Below are positions 48,276 to 57,760 of a stretch of 64,000 nucleotides of DNA, in pieces; position 1 is the first letter of the stretch; every line of letters starts with the position of its first letter. Under the pieces are notes generated by a model. That model searched no databases and was not told where the DNA came from. It was given only the letters and a program-made list of their open reading frames with translations. The position numbers were made by a program, and so were the translations under genes. Source of the DNA: Saxidomus purpurata (taxonomy: Eukaryota > Mollusca > Bivalvia > Venerida > Veneridae); assembly GCA_022818135.1 (NCBI GenBank), contig JAFMSR010000019.1, positions 35,027,723 to 35,091,722 of the forward strand, read 5' to 3'.

Positions 48276-48704
48276 ATGACATTTTTTACTTCAGTGATTG
48301 CTTGGATGTCAAGAAGTGAAGACGCACACTTGAGAAAAATGGATATATTCGATACAAAAGAAAAGAGAGTAAAGAGGAAGTTTAATTGGAGCGCATCTCG
48401 TAAAAGCCATGTGCCTCATTCTGAAATGTATATACGGATGGTCCTCCCAGCGGAGCAGACGACAGCTATAGCTAAGAGTATGCTTGATCGTCAGTCCAAA
48501 CCTAAAGTGACATTAATCGATCTGGAATTGCAACGAATGAAAGAAGTCAGTAAAACACGGAAGCGTAAAGGTTCCATAGGGAAGTTAGATGGTATTAGTA
48601 ACAAGAGTACCAAGAAACTTAGGCAGAGGGCACCATCTGCGAGCAGAAAGCCGAACAGACCTCAAAAAAAGATGAAAACATCACTACTATTGGACAGGTA
48701 TTAA
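48276..48704 (+). CDS. Basic 142-residue ORF, unknown function (right arm)
   Basis: It begins MTFFTSVIAWMSRSEDAHLR and is strongly Lys/Arg-rich, with clusters such as KTRKRKG and RKPNRPQKKMK that could act in nucleic-acid binding or nuclear import. No conserved domain is recognised. It starts about 7 bp after the GTCTTAAACGATAAATA motif, which may be promoter-related, and ends 51 bp before the C2H2 ORF in the same frame. The basic composition resembles small structural or regulatory proteins of mobile elements, but no assignment is made. Confidence 0.55.
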   Translation: MTFFTSVIAWMSRSEDAHLRKMDIFDTKEKRVKRKFNWSASRKSHVPHSEMYIRMVLPAEQTTAIAKSMLDRQSKPKVTLIDLELQRMKEVSKTRKRKGSIGKLDGISNKSTKKLRQRAPSASRKPNRPQKKMKTSLLLDRY

Positions 48705-48755
48705 ACTGAACACTTACATGACTCCTCCTCATTTGCAGTTTAGCCTTCAAGCGCG

Positions 48756-49361
48756 ATGTTTGAATGTGATATATGTTTCAAAGTCTTTAGAAGACGGGAT
48801 AATATGTTGCGGCATAAAAGGTCTGCACATCCGGACGAAGATTCAGAGGAAGACGTGATGTCAGACATTTCTGTACAAGAGGACATTTTTGGACCTGTTA
48901 ATGAAAACAATTCTGATAACAGCGACGACGATATGTCTGTAACATCTGAGAAGAGTTTGGATATTGACCCTTGGGAATACATTGTAGAGGAAGCGTTTGA
49001 TAAGTGCCAGTCGCAGTATTAAACCGAAGTGAAGGAGCTTATGGAAGAAGATACCGAGATCAGTGAAAGTGAAGCCAGAGAAAATGTCTTTGAGGACATG
49101 AAAAGCACTTACAGGAAAGCCATGATGAACATTTTCGGTAGAAAACTGGTATGGTTCGATGCTATGAAGAAGGATCCCATCTATAAAGCGATAAAGAAGA
49201 CAGTCAATCAACTAATTGCAACAGAACACTACGAAGGAGAGGAAGCCTTAAAGTACGCCATTCTTAAACGGAGATTTCTGTTTGATAAAGTGCTGGACAA
49301 TTACGTCACTCCACAGTTGGAAGAGGAAGAAGATACGGAACAAATGGAAGATACTGAGTGA
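48756..49361 (+). pseudogene. C2H2-finger/acidic ORF with in-frame TAA (right arm)
   Basis: The first part (to TAA 49020-49022) is 88 residues: one C2H2 finger (C-x2-C-x12-H-x4-H at residues 4-23), then an acidic stretch rich in D, E, S and N. After the TAA the same frame stays open for 113 codons to TGA 49359-49361, with a helical charged segment and an acidic end. The composition flows evenly across the stop, so this looks like one gene interrupted once, or two ORFs expressed by readthrough. No closer family is recognised. Possible role: DNA-binding regulator (inference). Confidence 0.65.
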
Positions 49362-50225
49362 GAGTGATACATGTATAACAGGACTGTCAAACTTGTTCGG
49401 CTAATAGTAAAACGATACTGTCGAAGCTAAAGTGAGCTGCGTGTCTTTTGTATATAAAAAAAACTTTATGATCTGTGACATTCCTATCAACGAATTGACT
49501 GACTTCATTCATTTGTTCCATCTGGAAAGAGCAAAACTTGTGTCTGTTTTATTAAAACTCACGCTTTTATATTAAAGAAATGTAGATAATTTAGAAGAAA
49601 AAAACAAATGTAGTTAATAAACACAGATGTTGCTTTGTGACTTCTCTTTCTCGGTCATTTTTCCAATAGGTGGTGTTTACCATTTAACTAAGGGTATATA
49701 AAAACGTCTAGCAACAAGCAAGAGTTTAAATCAAGTAATAAGCTTTTATCTAAAACTATTCATTTAAAATATACGCAAGATTAAATTCATGTTTTCCTAC
49801 AGCGCTCACTCCACTAAAATTAACGTTATTCAAAGAAAAGGCTTGCGGTTTACGGGTCGCAGTGTGTGCTTGGTATTCTTTCAAAAAAATGTAATTTAAT
49901 CGTGTCACCATGACAATCTCGCTTGTTATTTAATACATGTTTGTGGTTTTTATAAGTATGCAGTCTTTCGAAATATATTAGTTATCAACTTTTTAAAAAT
50001 ATTTGATTAATCTACATGTATATTGAGAAATATACGCAAAAGTTTGTTTTATTTTCATTGCATTATACGCTTGAATAAACCGTCCTATCTTTTATAAGTG
50101 TTTCATTTGGAATTTTACAATGGGTAGGTTCCATTTATTGGTCATTGGGGTGCTCATTAAAGTCCAGTATTACTTGTATGATTTCGACGGCATACCCCAA
50201 ATTTGAAATGAAATAATCCAAAATA

Positions 50226-50576
50226 TCAACATACATGTCTCATTTGCAGAAACCAGTGCCATATAGATAGAAATCGAATAAAACATTTTGACACATATAG
50301 CCGCAAACATTCAGGAGACCGAACCAAACGACTTTTACCTCCCTTAGATATCCATAAAAGGTTAGAATCCGTTTGCATTGGTCTGTTTCTCCTCACTACC
50401 TCCGAGGCTTTCATTTTCACATGCTTGAGAAATGCCTTACGGTTTTCAAACACGCAGTCGCAGCATATACAGATATTTGAATAATACTCGCATGTATGCC
50501 ATAGGTTTCTCCAAAGCAAAAAAACGTAACCACATTTCCTACAATGAAATATGATGTTCTTGTCGTTACACTCCAT
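50226..50576 (-). CDS. Cys/His-rich zinc-finger-like ORF (right arm, intact)
   Basis: From the ATG at 50576 the frame reads MECNDKNIIFHCRKCGYVF and continues with H-T-C, a C-I-C-C-D-C cluster and F-L-K-H-V, so there are at least two CxxC/C..H zinc-binding candidates. An in-frame ATG further upstream (50663) would add a hydrophobic N terminus. It reads toward the element centre, opposite to the other three ORFs, and ends 865 bp from the C2H2 ORF. No named family is assigned. Confidence 0.5.
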   Translation of the reverse strand: MECNDKNIIFHCRKCGYVFLLWRNLWHTCEYYSNICICCDCVFENRKAFLKHVKMKASEVVRRNRPMQTDSNLLWISKGGKSRLVRSPECLRLYVSKCFIRFLSIWHWFLQMRHVC

Positions 50577-50634
50577 AGTGAGATAACGGTCTCGCTTTAT
50601 TAGCAACTGACCTTGCCGTCTGTACCAAATCACT

Positions 50635-50860
50635 ATCATATATATCAACACTATAAGCCACAAGAAGTGACCCTCCTCATAACCTCCTCGTACCTCCTCA
50701 TTACCTCCTCAATACCTCATCATACCTCCTCATTACCTCCTCATGCCTCCTCGTACCTCCTCATTACCTCCTCATGCCTCCTCAATACCTCCTCAATACC
50801 TCATCATACCTCCTGACTGACTCATCTTGTCACTTCGTGTGGCTTATAGTGTTGATATAT
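50635..50860. repeat. Inverted-repeat-flanked 15-bp array (right arm)
   Basis: It is the mirror copy of 44525-44745: units CCTCCTCATTACCTC / CCTCAATACCTC between inverted TATAAGCCACA words. Confidence 0.85.
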
Positions 50861-51347
50861 ATATAATAGTGAATTCCTACTATACCCCTGTAGAGATATA
50901 TTATGTGACCTTTGCTCTGCTACACATCCTATAGAAAACCGACTCATGCATGTAAGATTTACACACCGGACATTAAGTGCTAATTGAATGGCGGACGCAA
51001 AAACGATGATATGGTCTCTAAACCGGTCGTTATAACCTGAAAAGTCTGCTGCTGTCTCTCAGCGTGAATAAACTATACTCTCTTCAAATGTATCGTTTTA
51101 AATATATATTAAAAAATTAGTTTTTCAGAGGTTATTGACATTCATCTTTTAAAACAATGTACTTCTTTCAATCCACACATCATTCAAGAGCATCACTCTT
51201 GCGATAATAAACCCCCAATTTCTGTAACAGGTATTTCCCCAACATCGTTCATGCGCAAACATATAGTAATAAGCAAAAATATCAGTATGGGCAAACTTCG
51301 GGTATGGGCAAATTTCGGTGGGGGGGCACCCCCCATTTTATACTACT

Positions 51348-53905
51348 CCAACCACTGTAGAACAGTGGCGTCATACCCAACCACTATAGAACAGTGGCGT
51401 CATACCCAACCACTGTAGAACAGTGGCGTCATACCCAACCACTGTAGAACAGTGGCGTCATACCCAACCACTGTAGAACAGTGGCGTCATACCCAACCAC
51501 AGTAGAACAGAGGCGTCATACCCAACCACTGTAGAATAATGGCGTCATACCCAACCACTGTAGAATAATGGCGTCATACCCAACCACTGTAGAATAATAG
51601 CGTCATACCCAACCACTGTAGAACAGAGGCGTCATACCCAACCACTGTAGAACAGTGGTGTTATACCCAACCACTGTAGAACAGAGGCGTCATACCCAAC
51701 CACTGTAGAACAGAGGCGTCATGCCCAACCACTGTAGAACAGTGGCGTCATACCCAACCACTGTAGAACAGTGGTGTAATACCTAACCAGTATAGAGCAG
51801 AGGCGTCATACCCAACCACTGTAGAACAGTGGTGTCATACCCAACCACTGTAGAACAGTGGTGTAATACCTAACCAGTATAGAACAGAGGCGTGATACCC
51901 AACCACTGTAGAACAGTGGCGTCATACCCAACCACTGTAGAACAGTGGCGTCATACCCAACCACTGTAGAACAGAGGCGTCATACCCAACCACTGTAGAA
52001 CAGTGGCGTCATACCCAACCAGTGTAGAACAGTGGCGTCATACCCAACCACTGTAGAACAGTGGCGTGATACCCAACCACTGTAGAACAGAGGCGTCATA
52101 CCCAACCACTGTAGAACAGTGGCGTCATACCCAACCACTGTAGAACAGTGGTGTCATACCCAACCACTGTAGAACAGAGGCGTCATACCCAACCACTGTA
52201 GAACAGTGGTGTTATACCCAACCACTATAGAACAGTGGCGTCATACCCAACCACTGTAGAACAGTGGTGTCATACCCCACCACTATAGAACAGAGGCGTC
52301 ATACCCAACCACTGTAGAACAGAGGCGTCATACCCAACCACTATAGAACAGTGGTGTTATACCCAACCACTGTAGAACAGTGGCGTCATACCCCACCACT
52401 GTAGAACAGAGGCGTCATACCCAACCACTGTAGAACAGTGGCGTCATAGCCAACCACTATAGAACAGTGGTGTTATACCCAACCACTGTAGAACAGTGGT
52501 GTCATACCCAACCACTGTAGAAGAGAGGCGTCTTATCCCACCACTATAGAACAGTGGTGTTATACCCAACCACTGTAGAATAATGGCGTCAAACCCAACC
52601 ACTGTAGAACAGTGGCGTCATACCCAACCACTGTAGAACAGAGGCGTCATACCCCAACACTATAGAACAGTGGTGTCATACCCAACCACTGTAGAACAGT
52701 GGTGTCATACCCAACCACTGTAGAACAGTGGCGTCATACCCAACCACTGTAGAACAGAGGCGTCATACCCAACCACTGTAGAATAGTGGTGTTATACCCA
52801 ACCACTGTAGAATAATGGCGTCATACCCAACCACTGTAGAACAGTGGCGTCAAACCCAACCACTGTAGAACAGTGGCGTCATACTCAACCACTGTAGAAT
52901 AATGGCGTTATACCCAACCACTGTAGAATAATGGCGTTATACCCAACCACTGTGGAACAGTGGCGTCATACCCAACCACTGTAGAACAGAGGCGTCATAC
53001 CCAACCACTGTAGAATAGTGGTGTTATACCCAACCACTGTAGAATAATGGCGTCATACCCAACCACTGTAGAACAGTGGCGTCATACCCAACCACTGTAG
53101 AACAGTGGTGTCATACCCAACCACTGTAGAACAGTGGCGTCATACTCAACCACTGTAGAATAATGGCGTTATACCTAACCACTGTAGAATAATGGCGTTA
53201 TACCCAACCACTGTAGAACAGTGGCGTCATACCCAACCACTGTAGAACAGTGGTGTCATACCCAACCACTGTAGAACAGTGGCGTCATACCCAACCACTG
53301 TAGAACAGTGGTGTCATACCCAACCACTATAGAACAGTGGTGTTATACCCAACCACTGTAGAACAGTGGCGTCATACCCAACCACTGTAGAACAGTGGCG
53401 TCATACCCAACCACTGTAGAACAGTGGCGTCATACCCAACCACTGTAGAACAGTGGCGTCATACCCAACCATTGTAGAACAGAGGCGTCAAACCCAACCA
53501 CTGTAGAATAATGGTGTATTACCAAACCACTGTAGAACAGTGGCGTCATACCCAACCACTGTAGAACAGTGGCGTCATACCCAACCACTATAGAACAGTG
53601 GCGTCATACCCAACCACTATAGAACAATGGTGTATGACCCAACCACTGTAGAACAGTGGCGTCATACCCAACCACTGTAGAACAGAGGCGTCATACCCAA
53701 CCACTTTAGAACAGTGGCGTAATACCAAACCACTATAGAACAGTGGTGTAATACCCAACCACTTTAGAACAGTGGCGTAATACCTAGGCTCTGTAGAACA
53801 GTGGTGCAATACCCAACCACTATAGAACAGTAGTTTAATACCCAAATACTAAAGAACAGTGGTGTAATACCTAACCAGTATAGAACAGTGGTGCAATACC
53901 CAACC
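51348..53905 (+). repeat. 29-bp hairpin minisatellite, about 88 units
   Basis: The consensus unit is CCACTGTAGAACAGTGG + CGTCATACCCAA. CCACTGT and ACAGTGG are perfect inverted repeats around AGA, so each consensus unit can form a 7-bp stem. Common variants are ACTATAG, GAATAATGG, GAACAGAGG and GTGTTATAC. Units near the right end are more diverged (TAATACC). The first six bases are the right copy of the element's target duplication. Confidence 0.97.
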
Positions 53906-53918
53906 ACTGTCATACAAG

Positions 53919-54012
53919 TACAGTAAAACCTGTGAACAAAGACCACTGTTAGGAAGCTTTAATTAAGATCTATGTTTACAGGTGGTCTTTATTCACAGGT
54001 GTTTTTACTGTA
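53919..54012. repeat. Hairpin element directly after the array
   Basis: ACAGTAAAACCTGTGAACAA / AGACCAC pairs with GTGGTCTTTATTCACAGG / TGTTTTTACTGT. Diverged copies of the TGGTCTTTATT word continue to about 54110. MITE-like. Confidence 0.75.
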
Positions 54013-54200
54013 GATCTATGCTGGTCTTTATTCGCATGGTAGGCTTTATTTGGAGGTTGTCTGAACATAGTTTTGACTGTACTTCTTTTCGGTGGTGGTC
54101 TTTAACACAGGTTTGTCTGTACTGACAGTTTAGAACCTGTAATTTAACTCGGTTCGTCAAGAGAATTCTAGGAGAGTTGTCTCGTTGGTACGTGAACGGA

Positions 54201-54264
54201 CACACCATAGGGTGATATATTCACACCATAGGGTGATATATTCACACCATAGAGTGATATATTC
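54201..54264 (+). repeat. 21-bp tandem repeat, 3 units
   Basis: CACACCATAGGGTGATATATT, repeated three times with one substitution. Confidence 0.9.
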
Positions 54265-54374
54265 AGCTGAAACAATAAACTTGTTAGAAAGTAAGAATGT
54301 ATTAAAACAAAATAGAGAATTCCATATGTTTTTCTAGAGATGACGACTGCAAGCGGTATTTTCTCGAGACAAAC

Positions 54375-54870
54375 TAGGCATCAGTCCAATAAATTTGAAA
54401 GGTATGAGACCACTTAATGTTTAAGGTATCAGTCTAGTTAATTTGCTAGGTATAAGTACAGTAAATTTCTTAGGTATCAGTCCAGTACATTTGAAAAGTA
54501 TAAGACCACTAAATGTATTAGGTATCAGTCCAGTAAAATTGAACTGTATGAGACCACTTTATGTCTTAGGTATCAGTCCACTAAATATTTTAGGTACCGG
54601 TCCAGTAATTTTTCACGGTATGATACCATTTAATTTGTAAGGTATGATACCATTCAATTTCATGGATATCAGTCCAGTAAATGTCTTAGGTATCAGTCCA
54701 GTTAATTTGTAAGGTATGAGATCGCTCAATATCTATGGTATGAAACCACTCACGGTTATCTGGTATCAGTCCACTACATTTTCTGAGGTTTGAGGCCACT
54801 TAATTTCTATATTTCCACTTAATTTCTTAGTTTTGATCCACTTAATTTGTGAGGGATCAGACGATCAGAA
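54375..54870 (+). repeat. ~27-30-bp degenerate minisatellite
   Basis: The word TAGGTATCAGTCCAGTAAAT alternates with AAGTATAAGACCACTTAA-type words over about 17 units. It leaves a fortuitous open frame at 54443-54640. Confidence 0.85.
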
Positions 54871-57007
54871 ACCTTTGGTATCACACTTCAAACCTGTTAA
54901 GTAAAAAAACACTACTAATGATATAACATCTATTTACATTTTCAGATCTAAAATAATATTAAATCTTCAGTAAAATGGTAAATAAATACAATTTTAATGG
55001 CATGCCAAACAAACATTCGACATGTATATACATCACACGTTTTAGGTATTGTTCAGTCGTGTTAGTAGCCGAATACCCGGGTGATTATGTCGATCATCTC
55101 GGCTCAAAAGTGATTCTGTTGCTTACTGCTGTAAAATGGTGTGTAAATGTGTGTCAGTATTTTGTCACACTGGGGTATAATTTAAAATTTCAAAATGTAT
55201 TCGATTAACCATTTATTTCATAGTTATTAATAATACAAATTGTAAATACACTATTTCTAGGAAAATATCATGTGATTGCAGCTAACATTTTCTTTAGAAA
55301 ACAAGCATAAAAATAACACAATCTTGAAAGACAGCAAAGTTCATACTTTGAAATAACATATAGAGTATATACATACATACATTCATTCAAAAATACAAAT
55401 TCAAATTAAACATATAATCGTATATAATATATGTAACAAATTTCAGCGAACACTGTTGTATCGACATTTTATCCTAAACTGTTCGGCATAAAACACAAAT
55501 ATCATGATGCTTTCGACTAATTCGTTCACAAGCACTCACGGAAAATACCGATATAACACGGAAAATGCCGATATATCACGATGTGACGTATATAAAACAT
55601 TAAAAGAATGAGATCATAGAGATTTGATATCACAAGAAAAGGAAACTTCTATAGATAAAGATCCGTAGCATTCTACGTTGATATTTCAATGAAATATCGA
55701 CATTTACATTCAGATTACCAAAATTTAGTTTTCATTTGTGATAAAGGGAAGCAATACAACATCACTTTTACTACATATGAGATATTTTACGATTCCTGTC
55801 GAAAAGCAGAGAAATTTATCAGACATTCCAGAAGCCTGTATTGCCTTTATGTTCTTCTTTGCGCATGTAATGCAAGCCAGCTAGTCGAATGGCTTTCGTG
55901 TTTGAGAGTACAAAGTTACGTAAAAACGTCTTTGTATCAGAGAGAGCTTTCGCGTCCATTCCAATCATGTTTTATAGGTGCACTCACGCATCCCGTTAAG
56001 AAAAGATAAAGGACTTTTATTCTGCTTTTATTCCTGACATGCACCGTGGTATAAAAAGACCAGTTCATTTCGGCGTGCACAGAAAACCCCAAACAATTTA
56101 ACGATTCCAGTTCCTAATTTTCCTTAAGAGCACACAAAAGAACCAGCCTGTTTCATGCAGTGCACACAAAAGAGACAGTCTGCTTTGCTTAGTGAACACT
56201 AAAGATCAGTGAATTATACAGAACCAGTCTGTATATTTCACTTGTAGACAAAAACGTATCAGTCTGTTCTTTTTAGTACAAAAAAGTATTCGTCTGTTTC
56301 TGAAGTGCACAAAAAGAAACCAGTCTAAAAAGAAATTTCCATGTAAGAGTTTGCTTTTGTGATAAAGGATCACGATAGAAACATTGAAACCCCTAACGTT
56401 TATTATGCTACTGGGCAATATCTACAAATTCGTGGCAAGACCTCAACACAGCAAATATATGCATGAAGCTACTTAATTCTGAAGTATAGCCTATTTCAGA
56501 CTTATTCTCAACTGGGTATCAAAAATATTTATTTAATAGCCTTATTTTGAGTCATTATAGAACCAAAAACCACTATATCATTTTTCCTTTAGAACATATT
56601 ACCTAAAACGTAGCCCATACATATATTTAAAAAAAGCAACTATAGTGTTGATTTTAATACACCAAAAGTTGCAAAATGCTCTTGGGGCATCACTTGACCT
56701 TTCTTGTACATGGTTATGAGTCTGTGTATTGGTTCATAAGAATGAATGAAAACCTATTTATTATTGCTAAACTCAAGAAAGCTGAAACTATTCTCATTTT
56801 TTTCAGACAACAGAGAAAATAAGAAATGCCTCTTCATCAACACAATTTTTTTTTATGACTCTTATTCCAGTTTACTATATGATGCAATTTTTCAGCTCAG
56901 ACACTCATGGATATTTATTGACTTAAACAATGTACATGTACATTTTCATACCAATAAGAAACACATTTAAGTTTCCTATCACAATTATACAATTATAATC
57001 GATGTAG
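54871..57007. other. Intergenic, no recognised gene
   Basis: AT-rich. A 106-codon open frame at 55689-56009 contains an LVEWLS-like stretch that often appears when molluscan interspersed repeats are translated, and I do not regard it as a gene. Degenerate repetition of CAGTCTG / GTGCACA(A)AA words occurs at 56140-56330. Confidence 0.4.
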
Positions 57008-57350
57008 TAAGTAGCAACTGACACGGAAAATGCTAGCAACTGACACGGAAAATGCTAGCAACTGACACGGAAAATGCTAGCAACTGTCACGGAAAATGCT
57101 AGCAATTGTTACGGGAAATGCCAGCAACTGTCACGGAAAATGCAAGTAGATGTCACGGATAGTGCTTGCAACTGCCACGGACAATGCTAGCAACTGTCAC
57201 GAACAATGCTAGCAAGTGTCACGGAAACTTTTAGCAAATGTCACAGGAAATACTAGCAACTGCCTGATGTAGTGCTAGCAACTGTCACGAACAATTTTAG
57301 CGGGAAATGCTAGCAGTTGTCACGAGGAATGCTAACAACTAAAGCCGGCA
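57008..57350 (+). repeat. 22-bp minisatellite, about 15 units
   Basis: CTAGCAACTGACACGGAAAATG, with increasing divergence to the right (TGTCACGG, GGGAAATGC). It lies about 0.4 kb beyond the 3' end of the carboxykinase coding region. Confidence 0.93.
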
Positions 57351-57760
57351 GCTGTCACGCAAGTCGATGTAATGGAATCGTCTGGAATACATAAAAATTA
57401 AGATTCCTTTTAATCCTGCCCATGCTTCATTTCTGAGGTAAATCTTCAAATATTTTAAAATTGAATAGAACCACTAAGGGTACCTATTTTAAATCTACTG
57501 ATATGAATAGCGAACAAAGCAGGATGAGAATGCTCTCCAATGGTTGCCAAGGCAGTATCTCTTAGAGCCGAATAACATACTAGTATACCGTTACAACAGT
57601 ACTCAATGGCAACCGCGTCTGAAGTTGGATACGAAAGCAGTGATAAAGCTCCTCGATATTGTTTTTCTCGGGTAGCCATTTGTGCAGCAGTTACATGTAT
57701 GTGTTTACCTGATACATTTACTGATACCAAGTTACTGTTTTTACGAGTCGTACAACTATC

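Larger units (their letters stand above)
44035..51347. mobile_element. Giant palindromic mobile element, 7.3 kb
   Basis: Left arm 44035-47626 and right arm 47758-51347 are inverted copies about 3.59 kb long with only scattered differences, around a 131-bp unique spacer. The ends are AGTAGTATAAAATGGGGGGT and its inverse, flanked by a 6-bp direct repeat. Each arm, from the centre outward, holds a MYND-finger ORF, a basic ORF, a C2H2/acidic ORF, and an inward-reading Cys/His-rich ORF. Six-base duplications and 5'-AG termini are features of Polinton/Maverick elements; their polymerase, integrase, ATPase, protease and capsid genes are not seen here. It may be a non-autonomous or rearranged relative, or a distinct fold-back element family. 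Confidence 0.85.

Noticed and set aside
51348..53905. Possible CRISPR-like array
   Set aside because: Units are directly adjacent with no unique spacers, and the context is an animal genome; it is a minisatellite.
53588..53946. Open frames with repeating GITPLFYS-type peptides
   Set aside because: Shadows of the 29-bp minisatellite.
55689..56009. 106-codon ORF
   Set aside because: No family features; composition and the LVEWLS-like stretch suggest translated interspersed repeat.
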